NCBI GenBank assembly: GCA_964519955.1
Contig: CAZFLM010000023.1
Location: forward strand, 1 to 64,000
Direction of reading: 5' to 3'
Origin: CAZFLM01 sp964519955
GTDB lineage: Bacteria > Armatimonadota > Chthonomonadetes > Chthonomonadales > CAJBBX01
DNA length: 64,000 nt
In this document: piece by piece, positions 1 through 8,767 of the stretch
Layout of the letters: each line of letters opens with the position of its first letter
Position numbering within the stretch: position 1 is the first letter of the stretch
Translations under genes and position numbers: made by a program
Notes under the pieces: generated by a model
Seen by the model: the letters and a program-made list of their open reading frames with translations, nothing else
What the model was told of the DNA's origin: nothing
Databases searched by the model: none

Positions 1-100
1 GAGGCGCCGTGGCCGTCCAGCCCGCGGAGGCGGGCTTCGTGCCGTCGCGAGGCGCCGTTTCAACCGCCGGCACCAACCACCGCCGGCACCAACCGCCGGC
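1..100. repeat. Partial copy of dispersed GC-rich hairpin repeat
   Basis: The window opens in non-coding sequence. Bases 14-50 carry GTCCAGCCCGCG followed by GAGGCGGGCTTCGTGCC, the same core found three times in tandem at 23575-23880. The core contains a self-complementary stem of the type GCCCGC/GCGGGC. Bases 60-110 hold several copies of the short unit CCGCCGGCACCAA. No gene is seen before 137. Confidence 0.6.
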
Positions 101-136
101 GCCCGCCCGCCGGCAGACGCAACACAGGAGGACAAG

Positions 137-775
137 ATGCTCTACGTACGACGAACGTGGCTTCGCCGCGCGGTCGCGGCGAGCGTGGCACTCCTCAGTA
201 CCGGCCTCACGGCCGTCGCAGCCGCCCAGAGCCGCGACCAGTGGCAGCAGCCGGAACGCGTCGCCGCCGACCTGGCGCTGAAGCCCGGAGCGGTCGTGGC
301 GGACATAGGCTGCGGCGACGGCTACTTCACCTTCCGCCTGGCCGAGGGTGTGGGCGCGAAGGGCAAGGTGTACGCAGTAGATATCGACGCGGGCGCCGTG
401 GAGACCGTCAAGCGGCGCGCCCGATCATCCAGTGCGGCCAACATCGAGGGCATCGTCTCCGATCCGTCCAACACGAAGCTGCCCGCCGGCGCGCTCGACG
501 CCGCCTTCTTCTGCAACGTGTTCCACGAGGCGTCGCCGGAGGCCCGTCTGCCCCTGATGAGGGACACCGCGCGCGCCCTCAAGCCAGGCGGCTGCCTCTA
601 CCTCATCGACTGGCGCAAGTCGCGCGAGGTCACCGGCGACCCCTACGAGAAGCTGATCCCGCTGGACGACCTCGTGAAGCTGGGGCGCGACGCGGGGCTG
701 ACGCTCGATGCGGAGTACCACTACCTGCGGCTGCAGGTGTTCCTGCGCTTCCGCAAGCCGAATGCGGCGAGGTAG
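137..775 (+). CDS. Class I SAM-dependent methyltransferase with signal-peptide-like N-terminus
   Basis: A 212-residue protein. Residues 1-31 (RR-rich start, hydrophobic AVAASVALLSTG, then AAAQ) look like a cleavable signal peptide. The rest is a compact Rossmann methyltransferase: motif I VADIGCGDGYFT near residues 53-64, an acidic strand end (VYAVDID), and the LKPGG turn typical of UbiE-like enzymes. The substrate cannot be told. AGGAGG six bases before the ATG supports the start. An exported SAM enzyme is odd, because SAM is cytoplasmic; the N-terminus could instead be a membrane anchor. The next plus-strand gene starts 75 bases downstream. Confidence 0.8.
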   Translation: MLYVRRTWLRRAVAASVALLSTGLTAVAAAQSRDQWQQPERVAADLALKPGAVVADIGCGDGYFTFRLAEGVGAKGKVYAVDIDAGAVETVKRRARSSSAANIEGIVSDPSNTKLPAGALDAAFFCNVFHEASPEARLPLMRDTARALKPGGCLYLIDWRKSREVTGDPYEKLIPLDDLVKLGRDAGLTLDAEYHYLRLQVFLRFRKPNAAR

Positions 776-849
776 ACCAGCGCTGCGGTCACGCCCGAGC
801 GAAACCGCCTGCCCTGGCCTGGCGTAGTGACGCCGGGAGAACACAGGCG

Positions 850-1653
850 ATGGGTGCCGATCCACCACAACGACGCTTCACGGAGAGAGAGGTCCGCACG
901 ATCCTCCGGCGCGTGGCCGACATGCGAGGTCCCGGCTCCGCACTGGGCGATGCCGACGGCCCGACGCTGCCGCAGCTTCAGCAGGCTGCGGGCGAGCTGG
1001 GTCTCGATCCTTCGCTCGTGGAGGCGGCCGCGCGGGAGATCACGGCGGACCGGGAAGGTGGCTTCTGGCGGCGGCTCCTGGGCGGCCCCGCGTCGGTCGA
1101 GGCCGTCGAAGTGGTCGCCGGCTCCGTCTCGGAGGCCGACTGGCCGCTCCTGGTCGATGAGATCCGGGAGGCGAGCGGGCGCCTGGGCGAGCTGAAGCCC
1201 GTCGGCGGCAGCTTCGCCTGGAGCAGCGGCGCGGGCGATACGGACAGCCTCGACGTAACCGCGGTGCCCGACGGCGAGCACACCCGCGTCCGGGTCTCGG
1301 CCCGATTCGGCGGACTGGCGGGGCTGATGATCGTCCTGCCTGGCATCTTCGGCCTGCTGGCCGGAGGCATCGCGAGCGGGCTGCTCATGGACAACGTTCA
1401 CGGCCTCTCGGCGGCCGCGGGTCTGGCCGTCCTGTTCGGCCCACCTATCGTCGCCCTCGCTGCCGGCCGCGCCGCCTATTCCCGGACGTCCGCACGCAAG
1501 CGCCGCTCCGCCCTGGAGGTAATGGCAACGGTGGCGCGGTACATGGGACGAGACCGGACGACGGAGGCGCCCGCAGCGGACGCGCTCCCCGAGGCCGCGC
1601 CAGCGCTCGAACCGGACGACGCCCCCGTCGCCCTGGAGGCACACCAGACGTAG
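850..1653 (+). CDS. Hypothetical two-TM membrane protein
   Basis: A 267-residue protein. The ATG at 850 is preceded by GGGAGA; the frame is open further upstream but has no good start. Residues 1-60 form a charged helical region (FTEREVRTILRRVADM, then LPQLQQAAGELGLDPSLV) like the N-terminal helices of uncharacterised membrane proteins in Gemmatimonadota and relatives. The middle is soluble and beta-rich. Two hydrophobic segments follow (LMIVLPGIFGLLAGGIASG and LAVLFGPPIVALAAG), and the tail is rich in Ala, Pro and Glu. The function is unknown. It converges on the minus-strand gene ending at 1660, leaving only six bases between the stops. Confidence 0.7.
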   Translation: MGADPPQRRFTEREVRTILRRVADMRGPGSALGDADGPTLPQLQQAAGELGLDPSLVEAAAREITADREGGFWRRLLGGPASVEAVEVVAGSVSEADWPLLVDEIREASGRLGELKPVGGSFAWSSGAGDTDSLDVTAVPDGEHTRVRVSARFGGLAGLMIVLPGIFGLLAGGIASGLLMDNVHGLSAAAGLAVLFGPPIVALAAGRAAYSRTSARKRRSALEVMATVARYMGRDRTTEAPAADALPEAAPALEPDDAPVALEAHQT

Positions 1654-1659
1654 CCCGCC

Positions 1660-3081
1660 TCAAGCACGCGCGCCGAAGTGCATGCCCCGGGCGCCTGAGA
1701 CGCACGGCGAGCCAGACCCCGGCCTGAACCAGGGCATGTCCGCCAGTCGGCGCGGGTCGGTCGGCAGTTGCTCCGCGCCCGCGGGGAGAGCCAGCAGCGG
1801 GTCCGCCCATGCCGCGACAAGCCGCCCCCCCTCCGTCTCCTGGCCGGTGGCATCTGCCCACTCCTCCAGCGTGGCCGCCACGCGGTCGCCGTCGCGCCAG
1901 AACACGCCGTCGCCGGTGCGCCAGTACAGGTTGCCCTCGAAGCGCGAGCCGGTGAAGTCGCCGTCGAGCACATCCCGGCCGGCCACGAACACGTTGTTGC
2001 GGTAGACCATGCCCGGCACGTCGCCGAGGGTGGCCACGGCGTGCCTCGGGTTCACCACCGTGTTGTTGTGGATGAGGCAGTCCGAGATGCCGGGCCAGCC
2101 GAGCCAGAGACCGATGCCGCTGCCCATGTTCTTCAGCCCGTCGTTGTAGCTGATGTTGAAGCGCACGACGTTGCCCCGCCACTCCGGCGCGCCTCCGTAC
2201 TGGCACAGCAGATAGCCGCAGCCCTCGTTGCTGTAGGACAGGTTGTGCTGCATCACGGAGTTCGTCACGCCGCCGTCGAAGTCGAAGCCACCCCCGTCCG
2301 CGCCCGGGCTCTTGTTGTCGTGGGCGATGCAGTGCTGGATCGTCACGCGGTCGGAGTTCCACGCCCAGATGCCCACCGGCCCGTTCCCGTCGCGCGGCAT
2401 GCCCCAGCCGTTCCCAGCCGCCACGCAGTACTCGATGAGCGCCCCGTCCACGCCGCCCACCACGATGCCGTTGCCGCTGTGGTTGTCCAGGTTCAGCGGG
2501 TCGCCCGGGTTGTTCTCCGCGACGCAGTCGACGATGGTCACGTTGCGCGAGCGCGGCATGGCGCCGCCGCTCTCCACGCAGATGCCCGCGAACCCGTTGT
2601 CGTGCGCGCGCACGTGCTCGATCCGCGTGTCTGCGTCGCCGCCCATCCAGACGCCGGCCAGTCGGAAGCCGCTCGCCTCGACCCGCCGGACGACTACGCC
2701 CTCTGCCCGGTTGATGCGAACACCGGCCCCGTTGCTGCCGCTCAGCCGGCCACACCCGACGAGCGTGAGGTCCTCGACGACGACGTGTGCGCACCCGGTC
2801 AGACTGATCGCATCGGCGGCGCCCGCGTCGATGGTCGCGCGTCCAGGCCCATAGGAGCCGATCGTGATGGGCTGCTCCGGCGTGCCGCGCGACCCCGCAC
2901 CCAGACGCAGGACGCCGCGATGCGCCTGCCCGCTGGCCAGCAGCAGCATTGCGCCCGGTCCGAGCGCGGCTTGCGATGCCCGCTCCAGGCTCCGCCAGGC
3001 CTCCCTCGGCGAGCCGCCCGCCTTCCGGTCGCAGCCGTTCCCGGGGTCGACGTAGTATGTGGATGGCGCGAGGCTAGTCAT
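1660..3081 (-). CDS. Right-handed parallel beta-helix protein
   Basis: A 473-residue protein opening with TYYVDPGNGCD and then GTPEQPITIGSYGPGRATID, the usual entrance of pectate-lyase-like beta-helix proteins. The body is a ladder of short V-x-D/N-x-x-turns (VVVEDLTLVGC, VTIVDCVAENN, NVVRFNISYND), as expected for polysaccharide lyases or other glycan-active beta-helices. No clear secretion signal is seen in the chosen start, which may matter or may mean the start is wrong. Its ATG overlaps the end of the upstream glycosidase gene by eight bases, so translation is probably coupled. It is the last gene of the LacI/pseudopilin/glycosidase run. Confidence 0.8.
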   Translation of the reverse strand: MTSLAPSTYYVDPGNGCDRKAGGSPREAWRSLERASQAALGPGAMLLLASGQAHRGVLRLGAGSRGTPEQPITIGSYGPGRATIDAGAADAISLTGCAHVVVEDLTLVGCGRLSGSNGAGVRINRAEGVVVRRVEASGFRLAGVWMGGDADTRIEHVRAHDNGFAGICVESGGAMPRSRNVTIVDCVAENNPGDPLNLDNHSGNGIVVGGVDGALIEYCVAAGNGWGMPRDGNGPVGIWAWNSDRVTIQHCIAHDNKSPGADGGGFDFDGGVTNSVMQHNLSYSNEGCGYLLCQYGGAPEWRGNVVRFNISYNDGLKNMGSGIGLWLGWPGISDCLIHNNTVVNPRHAVATLGDVPGMVYRNNVFVAGRDVLDGDFTGSRFEGNLYWRTGDGVFWRDGDRVAATLEEWADATGQETEGGRLVAAWADPLLALPAGAEQLPTDPRRLADMPWFRPGSGSPCVSGARGMHFGARA

Positions 3082-4861
3082 GTGCCGTACCTGCCAGACG
3101 AAGGGTTGTGTGCCAGCTCATGGCGCCGGCGCGACTGTGGCGGGTCAGCGTGGCACGAAGTCCCACCTCACGCCCGGGACTGAGAGGCTTCGACGACACG
3201 AGCGCGGCCGGGATAGCGACGATAAGGGTGTGCTTCATCCCAGGCCACTCCTTCACGCGGACGCCTACGCCCTCGACTTGGGCAACGCCACCTGCGCCAA
3301 ACCGCACGGTGAGGTTCCGCTTCATCGCCCCGACGCGCAGGTCGAGGCGCGTCCGCTCCGATTGGGGGATCTTCCCACCGGCGTAGAGGCGCTCGTCGAC
3401 GTAGTCGGCACCGATCACCGCCACGTAGAGGGTCTGGGCATCGTAGCAGGCGTACAGGTCGGCACAGGGCACGCCGCGCGCGGGCGCCACGTAGCCACGG
3501 TCTCGGTCCCAGGCTAGCAGCCCCTCCATCTGGTCGGCGGGCGCGATCGGGATTGCATCCTGTGTGCGCGGCGCCGCAGCGTGCTTCCGCAGCGCCGGCA
3601 TATCCACCGCCACCCGCGCGCACGCGACGACGAGGTCGTCGTAGGGCCGATCCTCGATGTCCACCAGCCCGAAGTCGTAGTCCTCACCGTCCGACCGGCC
3701 GCCCGTGGGTTCGTCGGCATACTGGAACCAGTGCGCGCCCAGAACGTAGGGCAGCCCGGCCAGCGCCCGCGTGTTGCGGGCATAGCCTGCCGCGCGCTCC
3801 CGCTGGGTGGGGACCGTGGGGAAGCCGAGGCCGGCGTTCCTGTTGCCGCTGCGGTTCTCCATCGCGGCGAAGTAGGTCTCGGAGATGAGCACCGGCCGCC
3901 CCGTCAGCCGGTGCAGCATGTCCGGGTAGTAGCGGCAGATGCCGCCGTCCGCCCAGTCGGCGCCGAGGTTTGTGGAGACGACGTCGACGTATCGGCCGGC
4001 CGCCTGCACGACAGGCTCGGACGCCCACTGGGCATAGCGGTCGCCCAGGATCAGGTGGTTCCTGTCGTAGCGGCGCACCGCGTCGTGGGCGAGCCGGTAG
4101 TAGCGCTCGGCGCACGCCCCGACGAAGCGCCGCACCACCGCCATGCCGTTCCCTCCGGCCCGCAGCGCCATCGTGCCGCCCTGCTCCAGGTCGTCGAACG
4201 ACGACGCGCCCTCGGGCTGCCAATCGCGGCACAGCCGGCCGAAGTCGCCCCGGTAGTGCTGCTCCAGCAAGCGGATCAGCACCTGCCGCGTGGAGTTGGC
4301 GGCAGGCTCGCCCAGGAAGGTGAGGAAGATGGAGTCGTCCCACCAACCCAGCTCGTTGTCGGTGAAGTAGCCCAGGAGGAGCGGATCGTCGCGCCGGGGC
4401 AACACCTGCTCGCGCGCGACCTGGTCGAAGATACGCTCGATCTCCGTGCCAAAGAGGTCGCACCACGGCACGCGCGCGCTGCCGCCCAGCTCCAGCTCGA
4501 CGGTGTAGGGAAGCGGATCGCGCGCCTTGCCGAGGACGGCGTCATCCGACCACGCCCCGAGCGTGTTGAATCCCCAGGCGCGCAGCCGTGCCAAGGTACC
4601 CGCCGCCCACTCGTTGTCGCTCGCGTAGTGGCGAAATGCCGCGTAGCGGGGCCGGTCGGCACGGTAAGCCTCGCGGGCTGCCCCGCGCTCGACGCAGTCG
4701 ACCCCGAGCGAGAAGAAGGGTCGGCCGTCAGGTGCGACGACCGACCACACTCCATCCTGCCGCGCCACTCGGTAGAAGCGCGGCGTGCCGTCGTGAGCAT
4801 CGGCACTGCCGCAGCCCGGCAGCAGCACCATCGCGACGAGGGCCGTCGAGAGACCCCACAT
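3074..4861 (-). CDS. Secreted lipoprotein glycoside hydrolase (TIM-barrel, beta-agarase/GH42-like)
   Basis: A 595-residue protein. The N-terminus is a lipoprotein signal with lipobox LPGC (Cys17). Then VVAPDGRPFFSLGVDCVERG marks the first strand of a family of TIM-barrel glycosidases related to agarases and GH42. Candidate catalytic acids are Glu170 in GYFTDNELGWW (acid/base) and Glu328 in VLISETYFAA (nucleophile), at the distances usual for a clan GH-A barrel. The last 130 residues form a beta-rich accessory domain. The substrate is unknown. It starts three bases after the small lipoprotein gene and overlaps the beta-helix gene, so all three are likely co-transcribed. Confidence 0.75.
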   Translation of the reverse strand: MWGLSTALVAMVLLPGCGSADAHDGTPRFYRVARQDGVWSVVAPDGRPFFSLGVDCVERGAAREAYRADRPRYAAFRHYASDNEWAAGTLARLRAWGFNTLGAWSDDAVLGKARDPLPYTVELELGGSARVPWCDLFGTEIERIFDQVAREQVLPRRDDPLLLGYFTDNELGWWDDSIFLTFLGEPAANSTRQVLIRLLEQHYRGDFGRLCRDWQPEGASSFDDLEQGGTMALRAGGNGMAVVRRFVGACAERYYRLAHDAVRRYDRNHLILGDRYAQWASEPVVQAAGRYVDVVSTNLGADWADGGICRYYPDMLHRLTGRPVLISETYFAAMENRSGNRNAGLGFPTVPTQRERAAGYARNTRALAGLPYVLGAHWFQYADEPTGGRSDGEDYDFGLVDIEDRPYDDLVVACARVAVDMPALRKHAAAPRTQDAIPIAPADQMEGLLAWDRDRGYVAPARGVPCADLYACYDAQTLYVAVIGADYVDERLYAGGKIPQSERTRLDLRVGAMKRNLTVRFGAGGVAQVEGVGVRVKEWPGMKHTLIVAIPAALVSSKPLSPGREVGLRATLTRHSRAGAMSWHTTLRLAGTAHD

Positions 4862-4864
4862 AGG

Positions 4865-5158
4865 CTATCGGCGCGGCTGCCCAGTCGGTCGAGGCGCGCT
4901 GAGCTTGCCTGACTTCGCCAGAAGGAGCATGCGAGCGCTCTGCTCCGTCCCGGACGGCGTCATCTTGATGAGGTAGTCGCGATCGGACTGCGGCACTTTG
5001 TCCCAGTCGCCGCCGGAACGGGTGGCAATCTCCGACAGACGATCCGCCTTCTGGACCTGCTCACTGCTCATCCCATCGTTGCTACCTCTGCATCCGCCTA
5101 CAGACAGCCCCGCGCAGCAGATGAGCAGCAACACCAGCACCTGACACAGCGTCTTCAT
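4865..5158 (-). CDS. Small lipoprotein paired with pseudopilin
   Basis: A 97-residue protein starting MKTLCQVLVLLLICCAG with a lipobox ending SVGGC. The ATG at 5158 is preferred over one five codons upstream because GGAG sits at the right distance in front of it. The mature part is short, charged and helical (WDKVPQSDRDYLIKMTP, then ARMLLLAKSGKL). No known family is recognised. It lies 19 bases after the pseudopilin gene and three bases before the glycosidase. A comparable small membrane protein follows the second pseudopilin in this window, so it may be a pseudopilin accessory factor (inference). Confidence 0.7.
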   Translation of the reverse strand: MKTLCQVLVLLLICCAGLSVGGCRGSNDGMSSEQVQKADRLSEIATRSGGDWDKVPQSDRDYLIKMTPSGTEQSARMLLLAKSGKLSAPRPTGQPRR

Positions 5159-5177
5159 GCCGATCCGCTCCATCGTG

Positions 5178-5984
5178 CTAAGGCGCGTTCACGAGCCAAC
5201 TGCGGGCGTTGTCGAGGTCCCCCGGCCGGCGCAACTTCGAATGGCCGTCCGCACAGATGACGTTGGCCCCGCCGGAGTGCTTTCGCCATATCTTGTAGGC
5301 GTAGTCACCCGACCCCGCGTAGATGAAGTATGTGAACTGCCAGTCCCACATGACGAGCGGGCCAGGCCAGTAGCACACGTCGATCTCGTTGTTCAGATAG
5401 GCCGAGCACCCGCCTGTCCAGTAGAAGTAGTCTTTGCCCCCCTCGATCAGCGCGATGACCTCGGCTGGATAGTTGACGGCCGCCAGCGCGGTCGGACCGG
5501 CGGTGCTTCCCTCATACGCCGCGTCGAAGATGCCTTTGGGGTTGGACACACCCCAGAGAGAGGTGGCTGTCACGCCCGGCGAGATGGCATTCCCCATGTA
5601 GCTCAGCCCGACGAGCTTGATGCTCGTGGGCATGCCCCACGAGTAGATGTCAGGGAAGCCGCTGGTGTCGAACGTGTCGCTCGGACACCGGTAGATCTCG
5701 AGGTTCTTGATGTACGGCTGCACGCAGCGGCTGCTGCTCCAGAGGTAGAAGTTCGACGCCCACGGGGACGTGAGGTCCCAAAATGCCGCCAGCGGGTAGG
5801 TCTCGTCGTAGTCCTGGACGTACATGTTCAGGCCCAGACCGAGTTGCTTCGTGTTCGACAGACAGGCCGTGGCACGCGCCTTCTCCCGGGCCTGGGCGAA
5901 CACCGGGAACAGGATTGCGGCGAGAATTGCTATAATCGCGATCACGACTAGCAGTTCGATAAGCGTGAAACCTCGCGGCTTCAT
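5178..5984 (-). CDS. Secreted pseudopilin-like protein with H-x-x-DG-type C-terminus
   Basis: A 268-residue protein. The N-terminus KPRGFTLIELLVVIAII is a prepilin peptidase/methylation site followed by a hydrophobic helix, then FPVFAQAREKARATAC and MYVQDYDETYP. The C-terminal part has the VICADGHSK motif seen in DUF1559-like pseudopilins of Planctomycetota and Armatimonadota. It is expected to be processed by a prepilin peptidase and assembled in, or released through, a type II secretion/type IV pilus-like machine. AAGGAGGG precedes the ATG. The TATAAT string near 5932 is inside the coding region and is not taken as a promoter. It heads the lipoprotein-glycosidase-beta-helix run. Confidence 0.93.
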   Translation of the reverse strand: MKPRGFTLIELLVVIAIIAILAAILFPVFAQAREKARATACLSNTKQLGLGLNMYVQDYDETYPLAAFWDLTSPWASNFYLWSSSRCVQPYIKNLEIYRCPSDTFDTSGFPDIYSWGMPTSIKLVGLSYMGNAISPGVTATSLWGVSNPKGIFDAAYEGSTAGPTALAAVNYPAEVIALIEGGKDYFYWTGGCSAYLNNEIDVCYWPGPLVMWDWQFTYFIYAGSGDYAYKIWRKHSGGANVICADGHSKLRRPGDLDNARSWLVNAP

Positions 5985-6043
5985 CGTTCAAACCCTCCTT
6001 CGGGCTCGCTTGCCGGCGAGTTGGCCGGCTGGTCTGAGGAACC

Positions 6044-6058
6044 GATCTGTCACAGATC
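6044..6058. promoter_or_regulatory. Perfect palindrome upstream of pseudopilin gene
   Basis: GATCTG-TCA-CAGATC, a 15-base perfect inverted repeat, lies in the 114-base gap between the end of lacI and the start of the pseudopilin operon, 60-75 bases before the pseudopilin ATG. Its position suits an operator, but it lacks the central CG of LacI-family operators, so the bound factor is unknown. Confidence 0.3.
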
Positions 6059-6098
6059 CGATAGCTCCCCCGCCGCAGGCAGACGGCCGGGCGTTGCG

Positions 6099-7106
6099 TC
6101 AAGCGGTGTTCCCGGCCTGGAACTCCACCGGGAGGACGGTCTCGGAAGGCACCTCGCGCCCCTCGAGGTGGGCCACGAGCATCGCCACCGCCCTGCGCCC
6201 CACCTCGTTCCAGGGAGCGCGGACGGTGGTCAGTCGGAGAGACGCCGCCGCCGGAAGCGCGAAGCCGTCGAACCCGGTGACGGCCAGGTCCTCGGGCATC
6301 CGGATGCCGCGGCTCTGGCAGTAGCCGATGAACTCATACGCGATCGTGTCGGACCAGACGACAGCGGCGGTCGGGCGCCTGTCCGGTGGCTCCCGCAACC
6401 ACCCGTCGATCGGGGTCGCGGTGTAGTCGCTCGAAGGCCCGGTGCTGCACTCGCGCACCTCCATCTGATGGCGGGCCGCCGCGGCGTAGACAGCGGCTCG
6501 GCGCCTCGCGGCCGACTCGATCATCATGCGGGGGCTGATGTGGACGATGCGGCGGTGCCCACGACCCGCGAGGTGGTCCATCAGCATCGCCATGCCGCCC
6601 GGGTCGTCCGCCACGATGGAGGGCACACTGGGGATGGCATCGGCCACCGCGAAGACGGGCAGGTGCGACGCCGCGAGCCGCTCGACCAACGGGTCCGAGG
6701 GCAGCGCCTGCACGATCAGCCCGTCGAGACGCCCGTCCAGCAGCTCGTCGTAGATGTCGCCCGCCGAGAGGCCGCGAAACGTGCCGTGCAGCAGGAGGTC
6801 CTTCTTGTGCAGATCGCAGCCCTCCTGCAGCCCGCCGATCAGCTCCGAGAGGAACGGGTTGGTCGCGTTCAGGTAGCCGATGCCCGAGTAGACGCCGATG
6901 ACGTTGGTCGATTTCCGCCGCAGCGAGCGAGCGATGGCATTCGGGCGGTAGTCCATCGTCTCGGCGATGCGGCGCACGCGGTCGCGGGTCTCGTCCGAGA
7001 TGCGGCGTTCCGCGGCCTTCCCGTTCAGGACGGCCGACACCGTCATCAGGCTCACCCCGGCCCGCTGGGCCACGTCCTTTAGCGTCACTGCTCTGCTGCG
7101 CGGCAT
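6099..7106 (-). CDS. LacI-family transcriptional regulator
   Basis: A 335-residue protein with an N-terminal LacI helix-turn-helix and hinge (VTLKDVAQRAGVSLMTVSAV, then YRPNAIARSLR) and a periplasmic-binding-protein-like sugar sensor domain (NVIGVYSGIGY, AVTGFDGFALPAAASLRLTTV). The ATG at 7106 is chosen because it begins immediately before the HTH; the reading frame extends 20 codons further without an RBS. It presumably senses a sugar and controls the downstream pseudopilin, glycosidase and beta-helix genes and possibly itself. A clear promoter and a LacI-like operator core lie just upstream. Confidence 0.93.
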   Translation of the reverse strand: MPRSRAVTLKDVAQRAGVSLMTVSAVLNGKAAERRISDETRDRVRRIAETMDYRPNAIARSLRRKSTNVIGVYSGIGYLNATNPFLSELIGGLQEGCDLHKKDLLLHGTFRGLSAGDIYDELLDGRLDGLIVQALPSDPLVERLAASHLPVFAVADAIPSVPSIVADDPGGMAMLMDHLAGRGHRRIVHISPRMMIESAARRRAAVYAAAARHQMEVRECSTGPSSDYTATPIDGWLREPPDRRPTAAVVWSDTIAYEFIGYCQSRGIRMPEDLAVTGFDGFALPAAASLRLTTVRAPWNEVGRRAVAMLVAHLEGREVPSETVLPVEFQAGNTA

Positions 7107-7124
7107 GTTGGCCCAACCTTGCTC

Positions 7125-7132
7125 TAACGTTA
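7125..7132. promoter_or_regulatory. LacI-type operator core (autoregulation)
   Basis: TAACGTTA is an eight-base palindrome with the central CG expected of LacI/PurR-family operators. It lies between the lacI start codon and the -10 box, about 13-20 bases downstream of that box, where bound repressor would block transcription. No second copy was noticed before the pseudopilin gene. Confidence 0.45.
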
Positions 7133-7144
7133 ATCCTATGTGGC

Positions 7145-7173
7145 ATTCTAACCCGACTTCCGGCACGTGTCAA
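7145..7173 (-). promoter_or_regulatory. Sigma-70 promoter of lacI
   Basis: On the minus strand TTGACA (7173-7168) and TAGAAT (7150-7145) are separated by exactly 17 bases. Transcription would start near 7138, giving a leader of about 32 bases that includes the TAACGTTA operator core. Confidence 0.65.
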
Positions 7174-7325
7174 TGGTGCCGAGGCATGAATATGGGACGC
7201 AAATGACGGGGAGCGCCAGCCGCGGCGTGGGCATCCGTAACGCGCCGGAGCAGCGCGCGCGAGTAGAATAGTGGGCAGCCGCCGCGCCGATCGGGGCGCA
7301 TCGGCGGAAGGAGAGTGTCGGGAAC

Positions 7326-8612
7326 ATGCAGCGAAGGCCGTTGAACATAGCAGTCATCGGGATGGGAGGGTGCGCAGGCGACCACCATGACGCCGTCGCC
7401 GCGCTGGAGGCGGCGGGGGAGTGCCAGCTCCTCTGCACGTGCGACCCGTGCCCGGAGCGCTTCGCGGCGCGGCAAGACGAGTGGCGATTCGCGGAGCGCG
7501 GTGCCGCGGTGCACACCGACTATCTGCGTATGCTGGATGCGCACGGAGCGGACCTCGACGTGGTAACCGTGCCCACACCCGTCCCGCTGCACGCGGAGAT
7601 GCATCGCGAGTGCGTCGAGCGCGGTATCGCGTGCTACCTGGAGAAGCCGCCCACGCTGTTCTGGCCGGAGCTTGATGAGATGGTGGCCGTGGATGCCGCC
7701 GCACGCAAGCGAACACAGGTCGGGTTCAACTACATCGTCGAGCCGGACCGGCAAGCCGTGAAGCAGCGCCTCGTGGCCGGCGAGTTCGGCCGGGTGCTGC
7801 GGGCATCGTTCCGTGCGGTCGTGCCGCGTGCGAGCACCTACTTCACACGCGCCTCGTGGGCGGGGCGGCTCATGCTGGACGGGCGGCCGGTGCTGGACTG
7901 CTGCATCGGAAACGCCGTGGGTCACTACGTGCACAACCTGCTCTTCTGGGCGGGGAGCAGCGGCCTCCTCGCCTATGGCCGAGCGGCCTCGATGCGAGCG
8001 GAGATGGCGCGCGCCCACGACATCGAGGGGCCGGACACCGTGTTCGCACGCGCGGTCTGCGAGGACGGCGTCGAGCTGACGGTCGCGGCATCCCACGCCT
8101 GCGCCGGCGCATCGACCGGCACGGAGCGCGTGGAGTGCGAGCGCGCCACGATCGTCCGCACCTGGGGCGAGCCGTTCTTCATCGAGTGGGCGGAGGGGCG
8201 CAGTGAGACCGTGCCGATGGCCCCGTACAACGTGCTGCAGGGCAACTTCCGCGCCTACTTCGCCTACGTGCGCGGCGAGTCGGACCGGCCGCTGGTCACG
8301 CTGGAGGACACGCGCCCATTCGTCGAGTTCATCGACCTCGCCTACCTCGCTGCGAACGGCATCGCAACCGTGCCCGAGCAGCACGTCGAGCGCAGGCCGG
8401 CCGCCGACGGGCAGGGCGAGTTCGTCGCCATCCGCGGCCTGCCGGCGGTCTTCGACGACTTCTTCGCAGGGGGCAGGTTCCCCAGCGAGCAGGGCTTGGC
8501 CTGGGCGCGGGCCGGGGGCGCTGCCAATCGTCAGGACCTGCCCCGCCTGCTCGATACAGCCCGACGCTTGGCCGAAGACCGTACTGCAGAACGAGGCCTG
8601 GCAGCCCGCTGA
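7326..8612 (+). CDS. Gfo/Idh/MocA-family oxidoreductase
   Basis: A 428-residue NAD(P)-dependent oxidoreductase. The Rossmann start is LNIAVIGMGGCAGDHHDAV, and the conserved EKPP motif (GIACYLEKPPTLF) supplies the catalytic Lys of the family. The C-terminal half is the alpha/beta dimerisation and substrate domain. Such enzymes act on inositol and other sugars or sugar derivatives; the exact substrate is not visible. GGAAGGAGAG precedes the ATG by about 12 bases. It is divergent from lacI across 220 bases, so it could share control with the glycan operon. Its length is slightly above the usual 330-400. Confidence 0.88.
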   Translation: MQRRPLNIAVIGMGGCAGDHHDAVAALEAAGECQLLCTCDPCPERFAARQDEWRFAERGAAVHTDYLRMLDAHGADLDVVTVPTPVPLHAEMHRECVERGIACYLEKPPTLFWPELDEMVAVDAAARKRTQVGFNYIVEPDRQAVKQRLVAGEFGRVLRASFRAVVPRASTYFTRASWAGRLMLDGRPVLDCCIGNAVGHYVHNLLFWAGSSGLLAYGRAASMRAEMARAHDIEGPDTVFARAVCEDGVELTVAASHACAGASTGTERVECERATIVRTWGEPFFIEWAEGRSETVPMAPYNVLQGNFRAYFAYVRGESDRPLVTLEDTRPFVEFIDLAYLAANGIATVPEQHVERRPAADGQGEFVAIRGLPAVFDDFFAGGRFPSEQGLAWARAGGAANRQDLPRLLDTARRLAEDRTAERGLAAR

Positions 8613-8767
8613 TGGCCACCGGCGGGCACGGCCGGCGGTAAGCAGCGTGTCGCCTGCGTTCGCTGTGTTACAATACCGTCGTACGCTGCCCGAACCTGCG
8701 CCCGGGCGGCGACGCGATCAACTAGTGGCACACCGGCTCTGGCGCGCCGGTAAGGGATCGGAGGCCC

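Noticed and set aside
5930..5936. TATAAT string
   Set aside because: Inside the conserved hydrophobic helix codons of the pseudopilin gene, explained by the protein sequence.
7264..7269. TAGAAT upstream of the Gfo/Idh/MocA gene
   Set aside because: No -35 hexamer at the right distance.
8669..8674. TACAAT as promoter of the repeat-protein gene
   Set aside because: No acceptable -35 at 16-18 bases; kept only as a remark in the gene entry.
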